From contig CAKUOV010000015.1 in NCBI GenBank assembly GCA_934670115.1, forward strand, positions 1 through 45,259: a stretch of DNA of 45,259 nucleotides. Direction: 5' to 3'. Under the pieces are notes generated by a model that was not told the origin of the DNA, made no database searches, and saw only the letters and a list, made by a program, of their open reading frames with translations. This DNA comes from an uncultured Eggerthellaceae bacterium. Lineage in GTDB: Bacteria; Actinomycetota; Coriobacteriia; Coriobacteriales; Eggerthellaceae. Shown here piece after piece: positions 17,412 through 24,202 of the stretch (positions within the stretch are counted from its first letter, which is position 1; each line of letters begins with the position of its first letter). Position numbers and translations under genes: made by a program.

Positions 17412-18140
17412 TCAAGAAAACGCGCATTCGTCGGGAACATCCATAAGCTCGGACCAGCGGGCGGACAAGAGTTGGGCGTAAAGATTGTGCTGAAGCCCAT
17501 AGCAGCCAAGGGAATACCCGTCGTTTATCTCCACAAGCAGCGTGCGGCCATCCCTTGTCACCCCGAAATCCGCTGCATACCCAGCTGGCGCGGATATGAA
17601 ATCATGTATTGCTCCTTCAATCGCGCGCGGGTCAAAGGACGCGCGCCAGTCCCCCTTGTAGGGCCTAACATCCAATATCTTCCCATAGCGCACGAAGCAT
17701 CGCCACTCTGCGATAAAGTCCACGACCTCGCTGCAGGTCACCGGCGGATTATAGCCAGACGTTCCCAGGCCAGCCAGATCACCAACAGAGGAAACAACCT
17801 TGCCCGTAAACCTCTTATCCTCTACGGGCTTAACGAAAATAGGCCACAGGGAGCCGTCCGCTGCAACTTCATCCATGGTCGAGCGCCACACGCGCCGACC
17901 CATATACTCCCCAAGTTCTTCGGGATAGTCGTACTCGACGATTTCCACTCCATGCCGCAGAAGCGTGTGCCGCAGCGGTCCCAATCCGCCGACTACAACG
18001 TCGCCCCTGCATGAAGTGTCGAGTTCTTCGTAATCGTGAAAAAGCACGCACTCCAAGCCCATTTCCGCAAACCCTAGGTAAGCCGTATAGAAATTAACGC
18101 TTCCCGGCATCCCGTTTTTAGCCTGAATATAAGGCTTCAT
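17412..18140 (-). CDS. ATP-grasp protein, R2K clade
   Basis: A 242-residue protein resembling the R2K clade of ATP-grasp enzymes (PF14243-type). Visible features: MKPYIQAKNGMPGSVNFYTAYLGF at the start, WPIFVKPVEDKRFTGKVV with the nucleotide-binding Lys near residue 103, EWRCFVRYGKILDVRPY near 145, and the metal-binding DGRTLLVEINDGYSLGCYGL near 205-220. R2K enzymes are predicted to make peptide or amide bonds and often occur in phage or interbacterial-conflict loci; the substrate is unknown. ATG 18140 follows AGGGGG; a frame starting ten codons earlier overlaps that site. Single-gene unit. Confidence 0.7.
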   Translation of the reverse strand: MKPYIQAKNGMPGSVNFYTAYLGFAEMGLECVLFHDYEELDTSCRGDVVVGGLGPLRHTLLRHGVEIVEYDYPEELGEYMGRRVWRSTMDEVAADGSLWPIFVKPVEDKRFTGKVVSSVGDLAGLGTSGYNPPVTCSEVVDFIAEWRCFVRYGKILDVRPYKGDWRASFDPRAIEGAIHDFISAPAGYAADFGVTRDGRTLLVEINDGYSLGCYGLQHNLYAQLLSARWSELMDVPDECAFS

Positions 18141-18287
18141 TCCAGCCCCCTTTACTGACGAAAATCGCAACCTAATGTCTACCCATCAGTTTCGCACTTG
18201 CAATTAGCCGTCATGGGGTATATTTCGGACAGGCATTCTAATATATCGAAATCACTGCCGTCGCTTGGAACGCGCGATGATTCAAAT

Positions 18288-18312
18288 GGAACAAACCTCC
18301 GCCCCCCGTTCC
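18288..18312. repeat. GGAACAGGGGAC dispersed repeat, inverted
   Basis: GGAACAAACCTCCGCCCC followed by CCGTTCC, the reverse orientation of the 17333 copy with two changed bases. The surrounding 18141-18416 holds no other gene. Confidence 0.7.
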
Positions 18313-18416
18313 ATGCAGGCTGCCTTCGCTATTGGCTATCCCGCTGGTGTGATCGCTGGTATTATTGCACGCAGCCAGCAGCTTGCGCATGCTGCGAGAA
18401 CGAAAGGGCAAACTTT

Positions 18417-19040
18417 ATGGAAGCAAATTACCAGAACACCCCACAATACCAGCGTTTCGCTGGGGCCATTTGCCAGCGCCTGGCGGCAGTTGGCCTTCGG
18501 GAAGCGGCCAAGAATGGCGGCGGATCCCTTTCTTCCAACGGCTTGTTACAACTGAACAGCTTGGGGCGTACGTTGTCTGTGTCCCCAGAGACTTTCACCC
18601 TGACAGGCGCCTTCGATATGTGGCACGAACTGGTGATTCTCCAATATCTAGCCGACGGTGACGGATGTGCGCCGGCGGGCACCTGGATGGGATTGTCCGA
18701 TTTTTCCGAGGGAGGCCTCATTAGGGGAACCAGCTTTGATGCGGAAATACGAAAAGGCGCGGCGCAGCAACTCTCGAGATTTTCACATCAAGACCTCATC
18801 TGCGCATGCCAAGCTATTGGCGGCGTGGAGACGAAGTCGCCGGCTGATGTCACCTTCGTCTTCATGCTGGCGCCGCATCTTCCCTTGTTGGCACATATTT
18901 GGCTCAGCGACGACGAGTTTCCGGCATCTGCAAAAGTGCTGGTAGACGCCAATGCCGAACATTATCTAGGAGTGGAGGCTGCAGGCACCGCTGCGTCCAT
19001 GCTCATTGACATGCTGGGGCGCGAGCTGCGAAAGGTCTAA
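18417..19040 (+). CDS. DUF3786 protein
   Basis: A 207-residue soluble protein of the DUF3786 family (PF12654). It shows the strand LGRTLSVSPETFTLTG, the helix ELVILQYLADGDGCAPAGTWMGLSDF, a LIRGTSFDAEIRK segment, and the C-terminal pattern PHLPLLAHIWLSDDEFPASAKVLVD followed by HYL. The family is common in anaerobes; some members are found near corrinoid or metal-dependent enzymes, but no reaction is known. ATG 18417 has AAAGGG about nine bases upstream. A longer frame back to 18198 runs through the repeat and is not favoured. A perfect hairpin overlaps the stop. Confidence 0.7.
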   Translation: MEANYQNTPQYQRFAGAICQRLAAVGLREAAKNGGGSLSSNGLLQLNSLGRTLSVSPETFTLTGAFDMWHELVILQYLADGDGCAPAGTWMGLSDFSEGGLIRGTSFDAEIRKGAAQQLSRFSHQDLICACQAIGGVETKSPADVTFVFMLAPHLPLLAHIWLSDDEFPASAKVLVDANAEHYLGVEAAGTAASMLIDMLGRELRKV

Positions 19041-19071
19041 AATCGCCTACGATTTTAGCCGCCTCTAGCGG
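19037..19071 (+). terminator. double hairpin after the DUF3786 gene
   Basis: CTAAAATCG-CCTA-CGATTTTAG (nine-base perfect stem, includes the stop codon) followed directly by CCGC-CTCTA-GCGG. There is no U-tract, so it may stabilise the 3' end rather than terminate by itself. Confidence 0.45.
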
Positions 19072-19245
19072 ACGCTGCCGAATTTGCTGATCCGAAACTG
19101 CTGGCAGTGGAATCACTGGTAAAGGACCTCTTGCTTGGAATACACGATGCCCAACATTACGACCACCCGCTGTCCGACTCCACCTGGCTTACTTGCAAGC
19201 GCCTAACGAGCGCTTGCTCCCGTTTTCGTGATACGCTGCGCCTCA

Positions 19246-19278
19246 TTTTCGCACTTCATTGCGCGAAAAGAGTTTTTT
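19246..19278 (+). terminator. possible rho-independent terminator
   Basis: TTTTCGC / GCGAAAA stem with a 10-nt loop, then GAG and six T. The interval 19072-19245 before it has a short open frame with coding-like composition (about 19070-19230) that I do not recognise. Confidence 0.45.
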
Positions 19279-19370
19279 GTTTCTGTAGATTCCGTTCTTT
19301 TAAACGTGCAGAGAAAGATTGCTCTCGACTCTTAACGCGAGCTTGTTTTTGCGAGCCACCGCTCCCCTAT

Positions 19371-19603
19371 GGTGTTGGATTTTGGGCCTGAAATTCGAAG
19401 TTATGGCAGGTTGGAAGTAGGTCGATTCGTCGGATTTGCTTGGTGTTGCAATGTATCTTAACTGAGCATAGTTATGAGCTGGTGTTTTATAAATGCTAAT
19501 TTTTCTGCAACGGCATCTGCGTCGGAAAATGACCCATTTTGACACCCCAACCTACTTCCAACCCGCATCAACTTCGAATTTGGAGGCGTTTTTCCAACAA
19601 CAT
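19371..19603. mobile_element. MITE-like inverted-repeat element, copy 1
   Basis: Terminal inverted repeats of about 55 bp: TGTTGGA...AATTCGAAGTT...GGTTGGAAGTAGGT at the left and ACCTACTTCCAACC...AACTTCGAATT...TCCAACA at the right. The middle (about 120 bp) has no coding capacity. A second copy with the same ends lies at 21068-21302, and the middles align in patches (CTGGTnTTTTA, ATGACC). Such non-autonomous elements are moved by a transposase encoded elsewhere. Confidence 0.7.
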
Positions 19604-19714
19604 GGCATATACCGCTGCAAATCCAGCTGCATTATTTCAAATCGAGCACGCAAAGGTCCGAAAATGTGACAATTGCTGGAGCTCCCGTTCCACACCCTTC
19701 TTCAACCTCCCCTG

Positions 19715-19743
19715 TTGACGAGTTCGCCAGCATTCCCTATACT
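19715..19743 (+). promoter_or_regulatory. sigma70 promoter of the EamA gene
   Basis: TTGACG (19715-19720), 17-bp spacer, TATACT (19738-19743). Predicted start near 19750, giving a leader of about 147 nt before the ATG at 19897. Confidence 0.75.
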
Positions 19744-19761
19744 CTCTTCCGCATAAAAATT

Positions 19762-19833
19762 GCCGTGGACTTTTCCGGGCGAAAGTCATCTTTTTGCCAC
19801 GGCCCCATCAGCGGGGCTGTGGTTTTCTTTTTC
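19762..19833 (+). promoter_or_regulatory. attenuator / riboswitch-like leader
   Basis: Two mutually exclusive structures share CCACGGC (19797-19803). Structure A: GCCGTGG (19762-19768) pairs with CCACGGC, enclosing an inner GACTTT/AAAGTC stem (19768-19773 / 19782-19787). Structure B: CCACGGCCCC (19797-19806) pairs with GGGGCTGTGG (19813-19822) and is followed by TTTTCTTTTT, a good intrinsic terminator. The layout is that of transcription attenuation by a small ligand or factor. It does not match a riboswitch class I can name. No leader peptide is evident. Confidence 0.6.
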
Positions 19834-19896
19834 TCAACCAGTGATCAGTGCTCCGTTGTAATGTCGTTAGACAGCAAAACAAAAGGATCACGTTTT

Positions 19897-20871
19897 ATGA
19901 AACAAGAGAATCAAATACAGGGGATTGCCGCCGCGCAGGTATTCGTTGGCGGCGCCTGCTACGGCGCAAATGCAACCATGTTCAAGTCGGCATTCGCCCA
20001 AGGCTTCACCTGGCCGCAGGTAGTCGCATGTCAGATGTGGTTTGCGGCGGCATTGTTTGCCCTCGCCGTTATCACTCGCAGAACCCAAGGAAACCGCTAG
20101 AAGAAGCTCGGGGCAAAAACGCTGCTTAAACTGGTAGGACTCGGGTGCCTCACCTGCACCACGAGCATCCTTTACTGCTTCGCTATGTCGCGCCTGCCTG
20201 TCGCCGTGGCTATAACCCTGCTTTTCCAATTTACCTGGATCGGCCTGGTAATTCAGGTAATCACCACGCGCAGGCCGCCACGCTTGGGCGAAATCGCCGC
20301 TGCGCTGGTGATTCTTGCCGGCACAGTGCTTGCAAGCGGCGTGTATCGAACGGGTATCTCCGGTTACGATCCCCTTGGTCTTGTCTGCGCCCTTCTGTCT
20401 GCTGTGAGCTGCGCATTGTTTCTTACCTTGTCGGGCAAAGTGTCGGCTCCGTGCCACCCTACTCAAAGAGGGCTTCTGATAAGCCTGGGCGCCTGCATGA
20501 TGTCGGTGGCGATTTGCCCCGGGTTTCTGCTTTCGGGCGCGGATGCAATTCAGGGAATCGCTTCGTTCGGACTGGTAACGGGATTCTTCGGCATGATGCT
20601 CCCCGTTATCCTATTCGGGTTGGGGTCTCCGTATCTGCTGGCGGGCGTATCCACCGTCATGGCCGCCTCCGAGCTTCCCGCCGGCCTGCTGATTTCCATG
20701 GTCGCTCTGGGCGAAGAGATTGGCCCCGTGCAGTGGGCAGGAGTTGCTGCCATTCTTGCCGGTGTTGCGATTTCCCAGGCGGGAAACCTGGCGTCCGCGA
20801 AAGATGCCAGGTCCGCGCGCATGCAGGAAAAGCCGCAGGAAAAGCTTCTTTCCACAGCCGACGCGCAATAG
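19897..20871 (+). pseudogene. EamA/DMT-family transporter interrupted by an in-frame TAG
   Basis: The reading frame encodes a ten-helix drug/metabolite transporter of about 324 residues: GIAAAQVFVGGACYGANATMFK at the start, LPVAVAITLLFQFTWIGLVIQ in the first EamA repeat, and PVQWAGVAAILAGVAISQ at the end of the second. ATG 19897 follows AAAGGATCA. Codon 68 is TAG (20098-20100), between helices 2 and 3, and the same frame continues without any shift. The remainder could restart at ATG 20185 but would lack the first helices. Most likely a nonsense-inactivated gene; readthrough or a sequencing error remain possible. It is expressed from a promoter with an attenuator-like leader. Confidence 0.8.
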
Positions 20872-20927
20872 CTTAGTGCGCCCTTCGAAAATGAGCGTGT
20901 TGCGAATGTGATTCGCGCATGAATCCG

Positions 20928-21063
20928 CCTACGCTTGTACTAGAGCAAGACAAAGCGAGCTTTGCAAGCTGCGCTGCTGCGCAGATAAATTTGCCTATAC
21001 TTGAATTGAGACAAGATGAAACGAGAGCATTTTGCACACTGCGTGGCTGCGTGGATGATTTTC
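20928..21063. repeat. 66-bp imperfect tandem duplication
   Basis: Two adjacent copies (20928-20993, 20994-21063) starting CCTACGCTTG and CCTATACTTG share most positions, ending in CTGCGnnGCTGCGnnGAT. In the plus-strand frame both translate to related peptides (TLVLEQDKASFASCAAAQINL and ILELRQDETRAFCTLRGCVDDF). Confidence 0.6.
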
Positions 21064-21067
21064 TTTC

Positions 21068-21302
21068 ATGTTGTTGGATTTCGGGTTCCAAATTCGAAGT
21101 TGATGCGGTTTGGAAGTAGGTCGAAACTCGACGATGAACAGAACTCTAAATATACTTTATACGAGAATGACTTTGAACTGGTATTTTACTGAGTCTCATT
21201 TTCCGTCAATCATGTACGTACAAAAAAATGACCAAACTTGCGCCCTCGACCTACTTCCAACCTATCACAACTTCGAATTTGAGCCCGATTTATCAACAAC
21301 GT
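21068..21302. mobile_element. MITE-like inverted-repeat element, copy 2
   Basis: Ends match copy 1: TGTTGTTGGATTTCGG...AATTCGAAGTTG...TTTGGAAGTAGGTCGA at the left, TCGACCTACTTCCAACC...CAACTTCGAATTTG...ATCAACAACG at the right. Length about 235 bp, same as copy 1. The Eco57I-methylase remnant begins about 30 bases to the right. Confidence 0.7.
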
Positions 21303-21333
21303 GCCCCCGAAACAACCGAAACCGACAAGATGA

Positions 21334-21663
21334 CTTCTGGATTTCTTTAATTCAGAGGAATGCTTTCCTGGGGTTGATATTTCAGGAGGTGTTTGCTATT
21401 TCCCGTGGGAAAGGGGCTATCGAGGTGATTGCATGATTGCTTCATCCGTGAACGGAAAGACAACGGTTGCCGTAAGGCCGCTGCTGGAGGAAGGCGCGAG
21501 TACGTTTATTCGTTTCAACAAGGCTATCGAGCACAGTATTACGAAAGCCCGGAATGAAAAACAGCAAGAGCACCATGCGCGAGCACGCCCACCACACCGA
21601 ATAACAGACGGCAAAGCCGCCCCGAAGGGCGGCCTTGCTGCCAGCTTGCTTTATCGCCCCTAG
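21334..21663 (+). pseudogene. remnant of an Eco57I-type DNA methylase
   Basis: From 21334 the frame reads LLDFFNSEECFPGVDISGG then VCYFPWERGYRGDC, and after about 20 residues TFIRFNKAIEHSITKAR. This is the conserved late segment of Eco57I-family restriction-modification methylases, where the usual form is FPGVxIxGGVCYFLWD...G.C. About 75 codons of a protein normally 500-1200 residues long remain. A GAGGTGAT before ATG 21433 could drive a short product, but the fragment lacks the NPPY catalytic part. The left end lies just after MITE copy 2 and the right end runs into a hairpin, so the gene was probably lost by rearrangement. Confidence 0.65.
21611..21637 (-). terminator. UUCG-loop hairpin ending the transglutaminase operon
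   Basis: On the minus strand GCAAGGCCGCCC-TTCG-GGGCGGCTTTGC makes a 12-bp stem (one G-U pair) with a stable UUCG tetraloop, about 75 bases after the stop of the minus-strand transglutaminase-like gene. There is no long U-tract. Confidence 0.5.
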
Positions 21664-21676
21664 TCGTAAGAAAAAT

Positions 21677-21701
21677 GGAACAAACCTCCGTCCCCTGTTC
21701 C
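21677..21701. repeat. GGAACAGGGGAC dispersed repeat, inverted
   Basis: GGAACAAACCTCCGTCCCC followed by TGTTCC, a perfect copy of the consensus, just downstream of the transglutaminase-like gene. Confidence 0.75.
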
Positions 21702-21712
21702 ACACGTTCGGC

Positions 21713-22414
21713 CTATATTCCAGCGCGAATCTTTCTCACGTTTCGGTTCATAAGGCGCCTACCAAAATGTCGATAAGCAAACGCTTTGGGAGCCGACATA
21801 GCCTGCTGGTGCTCCCTCAGCATGTCATCTGGGCATTCGTAGATCCCGTAATCGCAGGTGATGCCTTCACTTTGAATGTAAGTATCATTGCGATTAAAGT
21901 CGATTACGGGGTTCTGAAAATCCTTGACGGCAACACCATAGCCGCAAAACGCGCCACGACACTCAGGGTGGGCGGCCTGCAAACGTTTCAGATACCCCTT
22001 GTCAAGGATGAAGCCCTCTAGCTCGTACCAACGATCTTCAAGCAAAATCTCAACCCAGCTGTGCAAAATGTCTTGCGGCGCACTGCAATACACAATGCCC
22101 GTCATGGCGCCCTTTTGCAGTTTCTTATCAATGGTAAAACCATGAATCCGACAAGGAATGCCGCATGAGCGCAGTAATGCCATGAAAAGCGTTCCCTTGG
22201 TATTGCACTGCCCGAAGCCATCGGCCAAAACGCGCGATGCGGGAATGCCATCATCGACGTTGTAGCCGAATAGAACCTCGTCGCGAACAAAATTATAAAT
22301 TGCACGAACCCTTTCGAATTCGGGCAGCTCGCTCCAACCGCGCTCACGAATCAATTCTTGGATAGATGCATCGCAATAGTCAAGCATTGGCGTTTCCCGT
22401 AGATATTGCTCCAT
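21713..22414 (-). CDS. transglutaminase-like (papain-fold) enzyme in the second transporter operon
   Basis: A 233-residue protein with no signal peptide, so probably cytoplasmic. The transglutaminase-like core is visible: EFERVRAIYNFVRDEVLFGY, then the nucleophile Cys70 in DGFGQCNTKGTLFMALLRSCGIPCR, His118 in DILHSWVEILLEDRWYELEG. The third catalytic position, usually Asp, appears to be Glu (131 or 133). Such enzymes act as proteases, amidases or deglycosylases more often than true transglutaminases. ATG 22414 follows AAAGGGATAGG and lies 30 bases after the second half-transporter, so it is probably the last gene of that operon. It could act on a peptide-like compound brought in by the transporter; that is inference. 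Confidence 0.75.
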   Translation of the reverse strand: MEQYLRETPMLDYCDASIQELIRERGWSELPEFERVRAIYNFVRDEVLFGYNVDDGIPASRVLADGFGQCNTKGTLFMALLRSCGIPCRIHGFTIDKKLQKGAMTGIVYCSAPQDILHSWVEILLEDRWYELEGFILDKGYLKRLQAAHPECRGAFCGYGVAVKDFQNPVIDFNRNDTYIQSEGITCDYGIYECPDDMLREHQQAMSAPKAFAYRHFGRRLMNRNVRKIRAGI

Positions 22415-22444
22415 CCTATCCCTTTCGCTTTCGTGCGCTTCGGC

Positions 22445-24202
22445 TTACAGTCGCCATCCCTCGCTTTCGCGCTGCAAAGCAACCATGCGCGCGAACTGGC
22501 CATTATCTGCTTTCAGCTCATCGGGCGCGCCCTGTTCGGCAACGCAGCCATCTTTGAGCACGATTACCTTGTCGGCGGCCTCTACCGTGCGCATGCGATG
22601 CGCAATTACCACGACCGTCTTCCCTGCGAGCAGCCTTGAAAGAGCCGACTGCACCTGCGTCTCGTTCTCCACGTCAAGCGATGCGGTTGCCTCGTCAAGA
22701 AGCACAATAGGTGCGTCCTTCAAAAGCGCACGGGCAATGGAGATTCGCTGACGCTCACCGCCCGAGAGCTTTGAGCCGTTCTCGCCAATCTTCGTATTGT
22801 ACCCCTGCGGCATGCGGTTCACGAACTCATCGCAGTTCGCGGCGCGCGCGGCGGCAAGCACTTCGGCATCGGTCGCATTGCGGCGGCCCAGACGAATGTT
22901 GCCCATCACCGTATCATCGAACAACAACACGTCCTGGAACACAATAGCATAATCGCGCAGCAGCGTTTCGGGGTCAACCGTCGATATGTCAACGCCTCCC
23001 ACGCGCACTGTGCCGCTTGTTGCATCCCAGAAGCGCGCGGTCAGTCGTGCGCAGGTTGATTTGCCCGAACCGGAAGGCCCCACCAGCGCCGTCACCTGGC
23101 CTTCGCGCGCGGTAAAGCTCACATCGGCAAGCACTTGATCTCCCGCGCGGCCATCGCTTCCCGCGCCGTATGAGAACGCAACATGGTCGAATTCAATGCC
23201 GTGCCCAACGGGCGCAAAATCAGCCGATCCCGAAGCAATGGGCTCTTCCATAATCGAGCGCATGCGAGCCGCCGATGTCTCCGAAGCAAACAGCTCGCTT
23301 ACCAGCATAAGCGCTTGATCGAATGGCGCATAGATGCGCGAGACCATAAGCAAGTACGCAAACATCACCATAAAGTCAATTTGACCTGCAACAATAAGAC
23401 ATGCTCCCACAATCAACGTTGTAGCAATCCCCAAACGAAGAACGACAAAAGCTGTGTTCACCAGAAGGCCGTTTACTAGCTCGCCTTTCGCGCATTCGCG
23501 CTCGGTCTCGTCAATTGTTGCATTCAGCCCCGCCAAATAATGTGGCTCTTGATTGGTGGCTCGAATCTCGCGCACGCAATCAAGCGTTTCCTGAATACTT
23601 TGCGTGACCTTCAGCTTTGCCGCCCTGTTTCGCTCGAACACCGGCTTCATTGGCTTTCGCGTGGCAAATAGCACCGCAAACGCCACGGGCACGCTCCAGA
23701 ACGCGGCGATTGAAAGCTGCCAGCAGAAGAACAGCGATCCAAGAAACACAATGCTCGTTGAAATTACCGCACCCCACAGCTCTCCAAGCACATGGCTGTA
23801 AGCATGCTCCATGACCTGCACGTCGCCCATAATGGTTTCGGTCAAATCAGCCAAATCGCGGCGCCCGAAAAACGACAGTGGCAGTTTGCGCAAGCGCTCG
23901 GCAATCTCGATGCGCTGATTGCCGCATTCCTCGTAGAAAATGCAGTACGAGTAATAGTATTGCTGCCGGTTCGACAGCAGCAGCGCCACAAAAAACACTG
24001 CCAGACCCACAACGAACGGCACCACGCTGGGCAGATCGGCGCTACCTACAAGGTGCTGCACGAAGCCATCCATAGCGAAGAACAGAAACGCCATACCAGC
24101 CATGATCACTAAATTCGTAACGCACGTCCAAAAAATGCCGCGCTTTACGCCCGAAATGCCCTTATCAGACAGAAAGTACTTCTTCTTGAATGAGGCGAAC
24201 AT
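22445..24202 (-). CDS. ABC half-transporter, IrtB/YbtQ-like (second module)
   Basis: A 585-residue permease-ATPase, clearly paralogous to the product of 2948-4693: the same LPLSFFGRRDLADLT loop, Walker A GPSGSGKST, signature LSGGERQRISIARALL and DEATASLDVENE. About six helices fill residues 20-300. Start ATG 24202 shares its first base with the TAA of the upstream half-transporter (TAATG), so translation is coupled and a heterodimer is expected. Unlike the first module there is no ECF gene in this operon; a transglutaminase-like gene follows instead. Confidence 0.85.
   Translation of the reverse strand: MFASFKKKYFLSDKGISGVKRGIFWTCVTNLVIMAGMAFLFFAMDGFVQHLVGSADLPSVVPFVVGLAVFFVALLLSNRQQYYYSYCIFYEECGNQRIEIAERLRKLPLSFFGRRDLADLTETIMGDVQVMEHAYSHVLGELWGAVISTSIVFLGSLFFCWQLSIAAFWSVPVAFAVLFATRKPMKPVFERNRAAKLKVTQSIQETLDCVREIRATNQEPHYLAGLNATIDETERECAKGELVNGLLVNTAFVVLRLGIATTLIVGACLIVAGQIDFMVMFAYLLMVSRIYAPFDQALMLVSELFASETSAARMRSIMEEPIASGSADFAPVGHGIEFDHVAFSYGAGSDGRAGDQVLADVSFTAREGQVTALVGPSGSGKSTCARLTARFWDATSGTVRVGGVDISTVDPETLLRDYAIVFQDVLLFDDTVMGNIRLGRRNATDAEVLAAARAANCDEFVNRMPQGYNTKIGENGSKLSGGERQRISIARALLKDAPIVLLDEATASLDVENETQVQSALSRLLAGKTVVVIAHRMRTVEAADKVIVLKDGCVAEQGAPDELKADNGQFARMVALQRESEGWRL

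Noticed and set aside
19070..19245. Open frame with coding-like composition after the DUF3786 gene
   Set aside because: No start signal and no recognisable family; could be a gene fragment but unsupported.
19762..19833. Assignment of the EamA leader to a known guanidine, fluoride or preQ1 riboswitch
   Set aside because: The conserved sequence signatures of those classes are not present; only the attenuation layout is supported.
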